Origin: Streptomyces sp. HUAS 15-9 | Lineage (GTDB): Bacteria > Actinomycetota > Actinomycetes > Streptomycetales > Streptomycetaceae | Reading direction: 5' to 3' | Assembly (NCBI RefSeq): GCF_025642155.1 | Contig: NZ_CP106798.1 | Location: 1,116,001 to 1,180,000, forward strand | Length of the DNA stretch: 64,000 nt | In this document: one piece after another, positions 40,817 to 48,752 of the stretch | Layout: the number at the start of each line of letters is the position of its first letter | Position numbering within the stretch: position 1 is the stretch's first letter | The notes under the pieces: model-generated | Database searches by the model: none | What the model saw: only the letters and a program-made list of their open reading frames with translations | What the model was told of the DNA's origin: nothing | Program-made: the position numbers and the translations under genes

Positions 40817-41581
40817 ATGAAGTTCGACAAGCCGGTGATCGGCGGACCCTGCTGGACGGAGCTGGGGACGAATGACCTGGAGGGCGCCAAGCGGTTCTAC
40901 ACGGATCTGTTCGGCTGGCTTCCGGAGACGGATCCGCGCCAGGAGGCGGGGGGTTACACGGTCGCGCACATGGGCGACGCGGCGGTCGCCGCCCTCACCC
41001 CGCTGTACCAGGAGTCCCAACCGGTCGCGTGGAACGTGTCGTTCGCGGTGGCGGACGCGGACACGGCGGCACGGAAGGTCGAGGAGGCGGGCGGGACCGT
41101 GGTCCTCGGCCCGATGGACGTCTTCGACGTCGGCCGCTTCGCCGTGGCCCTGGACCCGACGGGCGCGGCCTTCCAGCTGTGGCAGGCACGCGCGTTCCCG
41201 GGTGCCGGGCTGTTCAACGCGCCCGGATCGCTGGGCTGGGTCGAACTCGCGACCCGCGAGACCGACCGGGCACGGGACTTCTACACCACGGTCTTCGGAT
41301 GGACCGTCAACGCCTCCGAGTGGTACACGCAGTGGGGCATCAGCGGCGAGGACTTCGGCGGGATGGCGGACATGGGCGACCGTTTCCCGCCCGAGGTGCC
41401 GCCGCACTGGCTGCCGTACTTCGCGGTCACGGACGTGGACGCGACGGCGCAGGTGGCGGTCGCGGCGGGCGGTTCGGTCCTGGTGGAGCCGAGGTCGATG
41501 GGGAACGTCCGGCGCATCGGGGTGCTGCGGGATCCACAGGGCGCGGCCTTCGGGGTGTACGCGCAGACCGACCAGGGCTGA
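40817..41581 (+). CDS. Two-module VOC-family protein (CFP-30/27-kDa antigen-like)
   Basis: A 254-residue protein made of two similar VOC halves: PCWTELGTNDLEGAKRFYTD followed by ADADTAARKVEEAGGTVVLG and, in the second half, GWVELATRETDRARDFYTTV followed by TDVDATAQVAVAAGGSVLVE. It resembles the secreted mycobacterial Cfp30B-type proteins but has no signal peptide. Probable role in resistance or small-molecule binding; reaction unknown. ATG 40817 follows GGGAGGAG. Confidence 0.85.
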   Translation: MKFDKPVIGGPCWTELGTNDLEGAKRFYTDLFGWLPETDPRQEAGGYTVAHMGDAAVAALTPLYQESQPVAWNVSFAVADADTAARKVEEAGGTVVLGPMDVFDVGRFAVALDPTGAAFQLWQARAFPGAGLFNAPGSLGWVELATRETDRARDFYTTVFGWTVNASEWYTQWGISGEDFGGMADMGDRFPPEVPPHWLPYFAVTDVDATAQVAVAAGGSVLVEPRSMGNVRRIGVLRDPQGAAFGVYAQTDQG

Positions 41582-41657
41582 CCCGTCCGATGACCGGCGC
41601 GTACGCCGAGCACTGCCCGTGCGGGTTGCGCCCGGTGCCGATGCGCCAAGGCGGATC

Positions 41658-42206
41658 TCAGACGGGCAGCGCGCCGACACGGCCCTCGAGTCGGCTCAGC
41701 AACTCGGCCAGCAGGCCCGCCAGTTGCCCCTGTCCCTCGGGGGCGAGCACCGACAGTACGGCCGTCTCGTAGGCCAGTTGCTCGGGGAGGATGCTGTCGA
41801 CGAGGTCGCGGCCGTTGTCGGTGAGGCGGACATGGGCGACGCGCCGGTCGCGGGTGTCGCCGCGGCGTTCGACGAGGCCGCGCTCGGTCAGGTGCTTGAG
41901 GCGCTTGGTGACGGCGGCGCCCGAGGAGAAGGTCTCCCGGGCCAGCTCGCTGGGGGTCAGTTCGTGGCCGGTGCGGCGCAGCGCGCCGAGCAGGTCGAAC
42001 TCGGACCGGCTGAGGCCGGCGCGGCGCAGCGGGGCGTCCTCGGCCTGTTGCAGGAGGGCGGCGCAGCGATTGATGCGGCCGATGACCTCCATGGGCCCGG
42101 TGTCCAGCTCGGGGTGGACGGACTGCCACTGCCGGACGACCACGGCGACGGTGTCCCCCCTCCCCGCGTCGTTGCCGGCCGCCGGTCGTCCGTTCGTCGC
42201 CGTCAT
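41658..42206 (-). CDS. MarR-family regulator coupled to a broken FUSC gene
   Basis: A 182-residue MarR protein: LSRSEFDLLGALRRTGHELT, then LARETFSSGAAVTKRLKHLT (recognition helix) and the wing RRGDTRDRRVAHVRLTDNGR. It has a 25-residue N-terminal extension. ATG 42206 overlaps the TGA of the upstream FUSC gene, so its translation would be coupled to that gene. As the FUSC frame is broken in two places, coupling may be lost and MarR expression reduced. Confidence 0.88.
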   Translation of the reverse strand: MTATNGRPAAGNDAGRGDTVAVVVRQWQSVHPELDTGPMEVIGRINRCAALLQQAEDAPLRRAGLSRSEFDLLGALRRTGHELTPSELARETFSSGAAVTKRLKHLTERGLVERRGDTRDRRVAHVRLTDNGRDLVDSILPEQLAYETAVLSVLAPEGQGQLAGLLAELLSRLEGRVGALPV

Positions 42207-43883
42207 GGCCGTACGTCCTCCGTTGTCGTTGTCGACTGCGCAGTCTCCGTAGCCTTCGTACCGGCACGGGACCGCGGCCCCGTGCGTCGTACCGTCGCGG
42301 CGAGCGTACGGTGTCCGGCTTGCTCGACGAGCACGACCCGCTCCTGGGGGAGGGCACGTTGCCACCACTCGCCGGACGCGGCGTCGGCCGTGGCGCGCAG
42401 TTCGGCCAGCGCGGCGACGAGTCCGCGGCGGGCCGACTCCAGGGTCCGGGGCGCCGGATGCGGCTCGGCCAGGAGGCGTGCGGCGTGCTCGCGGGCCCGT
42501 TCGACGGCGGTCAGCGCCTGCTCGACGCGGTCGCCGGCCCGCCGGTTGGTGACGGCCACGGCCGCGACGAACCCGACCAGCGCGCCGACGAGGGTGTCCG
42601 CAATCCGCTCGGTGATCAGCCGGCCGGAGTCCTGCGTCCGGGCGAATTCGGTGATCAGCAGGGCCATCGGGGTGACGCAGACGCTGCCGAGCCAGTAGTT
42701 GCGGCCGATCAGGGCCTCGGCGCCGAAGTTGAAGGCCAGGCAGCACGGCACGAGCGCCGCGGGACGGAGATGGGCGAGAGGGACGACCGCGGCGAAGACG
42801 AGGACCCCGACGAGGTTGCCGACGACCCGCTGGACGCCCCGGCTCCAGGTGAGGGTGACATTGGCCTGGTAGAGGGAGGCCGCGGTGACCAGGGCCCAGT
42901 AAGGGCGGCCCACGCCGAGGGCGAGGGAGGCGTATCCGGCGAGGGCGCAGCCCAGGGCGGTGCGGGCGGCGATCGGGGTGAGCGGGCCGAGCCCGCGCCA
43001 CGGCTAAGGGCGCGGGGCGGCGAGTTCGGCGTCCACGCCGAGGAGTTCGTCGGCGGGCTCCTCCGGGTGGTCGGCGCGTGGGGTGTGTCCGGTGCCGCGC
43101 AGGTCTCGGGCCCAGGCGCGCAGCCGCTCGGGGTCCGCGTCCGCGGGTGCGGCGAGGGCGGCCTCGGCACGGACGAGGAGTTCGAGAGCACGGCGGGTGG
43201 GGTCGGGGCGGGCGCCGGTGGCGAGCAGTGACTGCGAGGCGGCCTGCACGGCCGTGGCCGCGGCGGCTCGGGCCCGGGCATGGCCGTCGGCGGTGCCGCG
43301 CGTGGCGGCATGCGCGGCGGCGGCGTCCAGGGCGTGGGCGGTGGCGCGGCGCTCGGGGCCGTGCGGGCGGACCAGCCCCGGCGCCATGCCGACCAGCCAG
43401 GCCCAGCCGCCCGCCGCCAGCGCCGGCCCCGTGTGGCCGGGCACCTGACCGAGGGTCTGCGGGGCGAAGAGCGAGGCGGAGCTGATGAAGGTCAGCACCA
43501 CGTTTCCGGGCGGGCCGATGCGACCGGCGTCGCACAGCGCCTTCTGCACGGCGGCCATGAGCGCGCCGACGGTGACCAGGACGACGGCGTCGGTGGTGAG
43601 CGAAGCCGTGACCAGGGCCACGGCGAGCCCGCCGACCATGCCGAGCACCACCAGCGCCAAGGCGCGGGCCCGCGCGGCGTACGGGCGGTTGTGGCCGTAC
43701 AGCGCGCACAGGGACCCGGCCATCGTGTACATCGCGAGGTCGAGTCTGCCGAGCGCCGGCAGGGCGAGACTGGGCGGGGCCACCACGCTGAGCGGGCTTG
43801 AACCAGATGTCCGAGGGCCGGCCGAGGCGCAGCACCCCTGCGAGAGGAAGACGGAGAAAGGTCGCACTGCGCACACTGCCCAT
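42203..43883 (-). pseudogene. FUSC-family (aromatic-acid exporter-like) membrane protein, frameshift plus stop
   Basis: With lesions repaired this would be about 560 residues: N-terminal MGSVRSATFLRLPLAGVLRL, membrane segments (VVLGMVGGLAVALVTASLTT, SVVAPPSLALPALGRLDLAM), a charged cytoplasmic middle and a second membrane half (TPIAARTALGCALAGYASLA, GRPYWALVTAASLYQANVTL, VVGNLVGVLVFAAVVPLAHL). Near 43790-43797 two bases of a GCGC run appear missing. At 43004-43006 an in-frame TAG interrupts the same frame just before the second half. FUSC proteins relate to AaeB-type efflux. It sits first in an operon with a MarR gene that overlaps its stop. Confidence 0.85.
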
Positions 43884-43900
43884 ATCATCAATTTAGCATG

Positions 43901-43918
43901 TGTTTTATCAGTGAAACA
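43901..43918. promoter_or_regulatory. AT-rich inverted repeat upstream of the FUSC-MarR operon
   Basis: TGTTTTATCAGTGAAACA is an inverted repeat (TGTTT-N8-AAACA) within a 40-bp AT-rich island (43880-43920), 18 bp before the FUSC start. It is a likely MarR operator. Confidence 0.55.
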
Positions 43919-44073
43919 TCTGCAGCCCGCTCCCGCGGGACCACCCGCACCCCTTCTCACCTGCCGTGCTCCGCCGAACGCTCCCCGTGTACCCCTTTGC
44001 GCTTGCGTGCGCGCCGCATGTCGCGGGCATCCCAACCTCGACGGATCGTGAAGCGCAGAGCGGGGAGGTGCGC

Positions 44074-44625
44074 GTGCACGGACCGGCTTCGCCCGGCTGG
44101 CTGCTGGTCGCGCTGTGTGCGGCGACCGGTGCGTACTGTCTGCTGCGGATGCGCAGCAGCGTCGAGGAGCAGCGGCGCGCCGCGGGCGGCGAGGCGCTGA
44201 TGGGGTTCGGCATGGCCGCGATGGCCGTACCGGCGGCGGTGTTCACCCCGCCGTCGTGGATGTGGCCGGTGTACGCGGTGGTGTTCGGCGCGGCCGCGCT
44301 GCGCGCCCTGTGGGCCGCGCGTGGTCATCCGCACCATCTGCACCACTTGATGGGCACCGCGGCGATGGTCTACATGGCGGTCGTGATGGCCGGCTCCCCG
44401 GAAGCTCATCACCATGCGCACGGCGACACCGGAGTGCCCATGGTGACGGGGCTGCTGCTCGTCTACTTCACCGGATATGTCCTGTTGTCCGGCATACGGC
44501 TGATCCCCGGCACAGTGGCGGGATCCACCGGGGCCGTCGCCGGATGGGGGGACCGGCCGGAGTTGGCCCGTGCGTGCCGGCTGTCGATGGGGATCGGGAT
44601 GCTGGCGATGCTGCTCACGCTCTGA
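44074..44625 (+). CDS. DUF5134 membrane protein
   Basis: A 183-residue integral membrane protein with five to six helices (GWLLVALCAATGAYCLL, ALMGFGMAAMAVPAAVF, WPVYAVVFGAAALRALW, VTGLLLVYFTGYVLLSGIRL). A His-rich loop, HPHHLHHLMG and EAHHHAHGD, could bind a metal at the membrane. This is the DUF5134 pattern. I chose GTG 44074, which follows GGGGAGG at five bases; GTG 44068 is in frame too. It precedes an M56 peptidase gene by about 100 bp, a pairing I have seen described for copper-related or BlaR-like loci, so a metal link is possible but inferred. Confidence 0.75.
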   Translation: MHGPASPGWLLVALCAATGAYCLLRMRSSVEEQRRAAGGEALMGFGMAAMAVPAAVFTPPSWMWPVYAVVFGAAALRALWAARGHPHHLHHLMGTAAMVYMAVVMAGSPEAHHHAHGDTGVPMVTGLLLVYFTGYVLLSGIRLIPGTVAGSTGAVAGWGDRPELARACRLSMGIGMLAMLLTL

Positions 44626-44726
44626 CCGGTGCCGCGGTGCGGTGCGGCGTATGAAAGCGTTGTCTGTGTCACTTTGCCGCGACGGGCCGTATCCGCGGGT
44701 GGCCCGCCGCTCGTAGGCTGTTGTTC

Positions 44727-45662
44727 ATGATGGTCCCCGTGGCACTGCTGCTGCTCGGCGCCCTGACCGCCGTCGTCGGTCCCCGGCTGCTCGCCCGGGC
44801 CGACTGGCCGGACCGTGAACCGGTGGTGGCGCTGTGGATGTGGCAGTGCGTCGTGGCAGCCGTACTGCTGTGCTGTGCGCTGTCCATGACCCTGAGCGCG
44901 GCGGCGGCCTGGCAGGCGGTGCGCGGGCATGTGTTCGCGCCGGCTCCGAGCGCTGTCGTGGATGCGTACGGCCTCGGCTCGACCGGCCCCTGGGCCGCGG
45001 CGACCGCGGTGGCGCTCGCCTGCGGCGGGCTGTGGACCGGGGCGATGCTGGTCCGTGAGATCGTACGGGCCGGGGCGCGGCGGCGCCGTCGGCGGGCCGA
45101 ACTCCTGGTGCGCGCTCCGCTGTTGCCGGGCGAGGAGCCGGCGAGCGGACGGCTCGTGGTGCTGGAGGGAGAGCGGCCGGGCGCTTGGTGGCTGCCCGGC
45201 GCCGCACCTCAACTCGTCATCACCACGGCCGCGTTGCGCCGCCTGAAGGGGCGGCAACTGGACGCCGTGCTCGCCCACGAGCAGGGTCACGCACGGGCCC
45301 GGCACGACTGGCTGCTGCACTGCTCGGACGCGCTCGCGAGCGGATTCCCGCAGGTCCCGGTGTTCGCCGCGTTCCGCGACGAGATGCACCGGCTGGTCGA
45401 GCTGGCCGCCGACGACGTGGCCTCCCGCCGCTTCGGCCGGCTGACCATCGCACTGGCGCTGGTCGAACTCAACGAGGACCGGGGTGTGTTCGGCCCCGGC
45501 GCCACCTCTCAGGCCAACGTCCCGCAGCGGGTGCACCGGCTGCTCACTCCCCCGGACCGGCTGACCGCGATGCGCCGCCTGAGGCTGACGGCGGCAGCTG
45601 CGCTCGTGCCGGTGATCCCGGTGCTGGTGACACTCGTCCCGGGGCTGCGCGCGCTCAGCTGA
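44727..45662 (+). CDS. M56-family membrane metallopeptidase (BlaR1-like, no sensor domain)
   Basis: A 311-residue protein with membrane helices at about 2-20, 35-60 and 88-112 and near the C-terminus (ALVPVIPVLVTLVPGLRA). The zinc protease motif HEQGH (184-188) lies on the cytoplasmic side in VLAHEQGHARARHDWLL, with a downstream Glu ligand in LVELAADDVASRRF. M56 peptidases cleave regulators or membrane proteins. No BlaI/CopY-type repressor gene is adjacent, so its target is unknown. ATG 44727; ATG 44730 is equally possible. Confidence 0.85.
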   Translation: MMVPVALLLLGALTAVVGPRLLARADWPDREPVVALWMWQCVVAAVLLCCALSMTLSAAAAWQAVRGHVFAPAPSAVVDAYGLGSTGPWAAATAVALACGGLWTGAMLVREIVRAGARRRRRRAELLVRAPLLPGEEPASGRLVVLEGERPGAWWLPGAAPQLVITTAALRRLKGRQLDAVLAHEQGHARARHDWLLHCSDALASGFPQVPVFAAFRDEMHRLVELAADDVASRRFGRLTIALALVELNEDRGVFGPGATSQANVPQRVHRLLTPPDRLTAMRRLRLTAAAALVPVIPVLVTLVPGLRALS

Positions 45663-45720
45663 GACACCGAAGAGGCCCCGGGGTTGACCTCCCGCCGCAC
45701 GCGTCGGAGAAGATCACGGC

Positions 45721-46470
45721 ATGCGCAGCCAGACCCGCCCGGCCGTCCTCGCCATCACCGCTCTGACCGTGCTCTGTGCGGCACTGCTGACCCTGGTCAC
45801 CGTCGAGTGGCGTCCCCTGATGACCTTGGACGGGCACGTCGCCCGCACCACCCATCGCTGGGCGGTCGCCGAACACGGCCTCACGCACACCTTCCGCATC
45901 CTCACGGACTGGGTGTGGGACCCGCTGACCATGCGTCTGGTGGCCGCGGCGGCCGCGCTGTGGCTGGTGTGGCGCCGCTCGGCGTGGCGGACGGCGCTGT
46001 GGCTGGAGGGCGTCTGCGCGCTGGCCACGGTGGTGCAGCAGGCGCTGAAGGCGGCTGTCGGCCGCCCGCGCCCGGTCTGGCCGGACCCCGTCGACTCCGC
46101 CCGTTACGCGGCCTTCCCCTCCGGTCACGCGATGACCGCCACGGTGGTGTGCGGCCTGCTGCTGTGGCTGCTGCACCGCTTCGGCGCCGGGCGCGCTCTG
46201 TGGCGTACGGCGCTCACGGTGGCGGTGGTCTCCGTCGTCGGGGTCGGTCTGACCCGGGTGTGGCTGGGGGTGCACTGGTTCTCGGACGTGGTGGGCGGGT
46301 GGCTGCTGGGGGCGCTGGTGGTGGCCGTGGCGGTGGTGGCGTACGAGGGGCCGCTGGGCGGCCGGCCATCACTTTCTGGGGCACTCCCGAGTTCTGGGGC
46401 ACTGCGCCGTCCGCTCCGCCGGACCGACGCGCACCGGAGCGCGGCCATGCGCTGGACGGCCCCCCGGTAG
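45721..46470 (+). CDS. PAP2-superfamily membrane phosphatase
   Basis: A 249-residue membrane protein with about six helices and all three PAP2 motifs: KAAVGRPRP (K-x6-R-P), YAAFPSGHAMTA (PSGH) and RVWLGVHWFSD (R-x5-H-x3-D). It would dephosphorylate lipid phosphates such as undecaprenyl pyrophosphate or phosphatidate on the outer membrane face. The last 35 residues (Ser/Arg-rich) are an unusual cytoplasmic tail. ATG 45721. The next gene starts ten bases on and may be co-transcribed. Confidence 0.88.
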   Translation: MRSQTRPAVLAITALTVLCAALLTLVTVEWRPLMTLDGHVARTTHRWAVAEHGLTHTFRILTDWVWDPLTMRLVAAAAALWLVWRRSAWRTALWLEGVCALATVVQQALKAAVGRPRPVWPDPVDSARYAAFPSGHAMTATVVCGLLLWLLHRFGAGRALWRTALTVAVVSVVGVGLTRVWLGVHWFSDVVGGWLLGALVVAVAVVAYEGPLGGRPSLSGALPSSGALRRPLRRTDAHRSAAMRWTAPR

Positions 46471-46480
46471 GGTCCGGCAC

Positions 46481-47206
46481 ATGGTTGCCGTCCTCTTCGA
46501 CTTCTCCGGGACCCTCTTCCGCATCGAGTCCACCGAGTCATGGCTGCGGGCTGTACTGGCCGAGACCGTCTTCAGCCTTTCCGAGCCGGAACTGACCGAG
46601 ACCGCACGGGCGTTGGAGACTGCCGGCGCGCTGCCGGGCGGGGCGTTCCCGGTCGAGCTGCCCGAGGAACTCGCCGAGGTGTGGGCGGTGCGCGACGAGA
46701 GCGCCGAGTCGCACCGGGCCGCGTACACGGGCCTGTCCCGCCGGGTCCCGCTCCCCGACCCCGCGCTGCACGACGCGCTTTACGAGCGGCACATGTCCCC
46801 CACCGCATGGTCCCCGTACCCCGATGCCGCCGAGGTGCTGCGGACGCTCCACGAGCGCGGGATCGGGGTCGGCATCGTCAGCAACATCGGCTGGGACCTG
46901 CGCCCGGTGTTCCGCGAGCACGGGCTCGACCGATACGTGGACGCTTACGTCCTGTCGTACGAACACGGCGTCCAGAAGCCGGACCCGCGGCTGTTCTCCG
47001 CCGCCTGCGAGGCGCTCGGTGCCGATCCGCGGGACGTGCTGATGGTCGGTGACAGCCGCCCCGCGGACGGTGGTGCGACCGCGCTGGGCTGCCAGGTGCA
47101 CTTCGTGGACCACTTGCCGTGCGCCGAGCGGCCGGACGCGCTGCTGCCGGTGCTGGACCTGATGGGCCGACCCGCCCCCGTACGAAGGAAAAAGCCGTCC
47201 GCCTGA
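46481..47206 (+). CDS. HAD-like hydrolase with Ser at the acid/base position
   Basis: A 241-residue HAD-superfamily protein. The nucleophile Asp7 lies in FDFSGTLF; motif II is in GVGIVSNIG, motif III Lys in HGVQKPDPRLF and motif IV in VLMVGDSRPADG. The usual phosphatase Asp two residues after the nucleophile is Ser9. In this superfamily that change is seen in dehalogenases and phosphonatases rather than phosphatases, so phosphatase activity should not be assumed. ATG 46481, ten bases after the PAP2 gene. Confidence 0.82.
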   Translation: MVAVLFDFSGTLFRIESTESWLRAVLAETVFSLSEPELTETARALETAGALPGGAFPVELPEELAEVWAVRDESAESHRAAYTGLSRRVPLPDPALHDALYERHMSPTAWSPYPDAAEVLRTLHERGIGVGIVSNIGWDLRPVFREHGLDRYVDAYVLSYEHGVQKPDPRLFSAACEALGADPRDVLMVGDSRPADGGATALGCQVHFVDHLPCAERPDALLPVLDLMGRPAPVRRKKPSA

Positions 47207-47282
47207 GACGATCCCCCGCGTCGCCCCAGACGGACGGCAGCCCTGAGTGGACCCGAGCAGAAACCGGGCCTGCTGCGTTGAG

Positions 47283-47306
47283 TATAGTTGGCTGGCAGCC
47301 AGTCAA
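47283..47306. promoter_or_regulatory. Promoter and autoregulatory operator of the TetR gene at 47322
   Basis: TATAGT (47283-47288) is a good -10 box. Overlapping it, TTGGCTGG-CAG-CCAGTCAA (47288-47306) is an 8-bp inverted repeat with one mismatch. Repressor binding here would block its own promoter. Confidence 0.6.
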
Positions 47307-47321
47307 CGCAGGAGTTACAGG

Positions 47322-47984
47322 ATGTCCCCGCGCAGCGCCTCGGTCAATGAAGAGTTGCGCCGACGTTCCCGGGAGCGGCTCCTGCAGGCCGCGGTCGAAC
47401 TGGTCAGCGAGCACGGTTTCGAGGCCACGACCTTGGGTGACATCGCGGACCGGGCGGGTTCGGCGCGCGGACTGGTGTCGTACTACTTCCCCGGCAAACG
47501 CCAGCTGGTGCAGTCCGCGGTGCACCGGCTGATGCACCGGACGCTTCAGGAGGCCCTGGAGCGCGAACCGCGCACCGAGGACGGCCGGGAGCAGCTGGCC
47601 AGGGCCATCGACGCGATTCTGGGGCTGGCCCGCGACCGGCCCGTGCTGATGCGGCAGCACATGGCCGGACTCCTGCAGGCCCAGGGGTTCGTGCAGTGCC
47701 CGGAGCAGCGGCGCCTGTCGGAGCTGCTCATCGACACCGTCGCCCGGTACGGCTCCCAGGACGTCGCGACCGACTACCCGATGCTGCGCGCGCACCTCAT
47801 GGGCGCCGTGTACGCGGCGCTGATCCCCGGAGTGCCGATGCAGATCCCCGTTCTGCGGGCGGAGCTGTTCAAGCGCTATCGGCTCGACTGGGAGCTGGGC
47901 ACGCCGCCCGGGACCGAGCCGCCCGGCGGGACGTGCGACAAGGATCTGTCGCGGTTCTTCGCAACAGACGACCGGCCCGAGTGA
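47322..47984 (+). CDS. TetR-family regulator
   Basis: A 220-residue TetR protein. The helix-turn-helix reads EHGFEATTLGDIADRAGSAR and GLVSYYFPGKRQLVQSAV. The C-terminal ligand domain is all helical, with a Met/Arg-rich VLMRQHMAGLLQAQG. ATG 47322; GGAG (about 47310-47313) is about eight bases upstream. A palindrome overlaps its own -10 box, so it is probably autoregulated. No divergent partner gene is adjacent, and its regulon is not evident. Confidence 0.88.
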   Translation: MSPRSASVNEELRRRSRERLLQAAVELVSEHGFEATTLGDIADRAGSARGLVSYYFPGKRQLVQSAVHRLMHRTLQEALEREPRTEDGREQLARAIDAILGLARDRPVLMRQHMAGLLQAQGFVQCPEQRRLSELLIDTVARYGSQDVATDYPMLRAHLMGAVYAALIPGVPMQIPVLRAELFKRYRLDWELGTPPGTEPPGGTCDKDLSRFFATDDRPE

Positions 47985-47996
47985 CCGGACCGGCCG

Positions 47997-48557
47997 TCAG
48001 CGCCGTGCGTGACCGGGCGTCAGCAGCCCCGCGTCCCGCGCCTGGGCGATGAGCCGGAGCGACCTGCGGCGACTGTGCCCGGTCGCGCACATCACCGCGA
48101 GGACGGGGTCGAGCCCCTCGTCCCGGGCGGCGCGGTACTTCTCCGCGACGAGCCGGCGCCCCTCGACGCCCCGCGGCCAGGCGGGGCGGGCCCGACTCGG
48201 GCCGAGCGGCCTGGCGTGGTGGATGCCGTACGCCGTCCCTGTCCCGGCAACCGTCTCCGTGGCGGCATTCGTCTCCAGCCCGGATTCCGTCTCCGCCCTG
48301 GCGTTCGTCCCCGCCCTGGCTTTTGTCTCCATGCCGCACGCCTCGAACAGTGGTGTCTCGATCCAGTCGGCGAGGACCGTCAGGTCGGCAAGGGAGAGGG
48401 CGGGCTGGGCCCTGACGTCCTCGATGGACACGCTTCCCCCGGTCACCACGGCCAGCGCGTCGACCCGGGCGCCGTCGGTGAAGGCCAGCAGGACATGGAA
48501 CCAGGACGTGCGCTCCCCGCGCTCCCGCACCGCCCACGCGGGCTGAACGGTCACCAC
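47997..48557 (-). CDS. DUF6214-family protein with an internal hexapeptide repeat
   Basis: A 186-residue cytoplasmic protein of the DUF6214 family. Conserved parts are SWFHVLLAFTDGARVDALAV, ALSLADLTVLADWIETPLFE, ARPAWPRGVEGRRLVAEKYR and the C-terminal HTH-like VLAVMCATGHSRRRSLRLIA, which looks DNA- or RNA-binding. In between is a (E/G)-T-x-A-x-A hexapeptide repeated five to six times (ETKARA, GTNARA, ETESGL, ETNAAT, ETVAGT), coded by 18-bp DNA repeats. GTG 48557 with GGAGG five bases upstream is preferred over GTG 48608. Function unknown. Confidence 0.75.
   Translation of the reverse strand: MVTVQPAWAVRERGERTSWFHVLLAFTDGARVDALAVVTGGSVSIEDVRAQPALSLADLTVLADWIETPLFEACGMETKARAGTNARAETESGLETNAATETVAGTGTAYGIHHARPLGPSRARPAWPRGVEGRRLVAEKYRAARDEGLDPVLAVMCATGHSRRRSLRLIAQARDAGLLTPGHARR
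48235..48330. repeat. 18-bp minisatellite inside the DUF6214 gene
   Basis: Five consecutive 18-bp units, each starting GTCTCC or GTCCC(C/T), then a sixth partial unit (unit starts at 48235, 48253, 48271, 48289, 48307, 48325). The period is a multiple of three, so copy number can change without a frameshift. Confidence 0.7.
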
Positions 48558-48752
48558 GCCGCCCTCCGCGCAACGGGCGGAAAGATTAAGAAAGGATGCG
48601 TCTAGCACACACGGAACGTAACCGCATGATCACAATCCATACGAATGGACACGCGTCCCATCACCCGCCTGCACCCTGTCAGCGGAGCCCTCGCGGTGCA
48701 ATGCTGGAGCCACCAGCGATCTCCTCCGGCCTTCCGGGGAAGGGGTTCCGCC

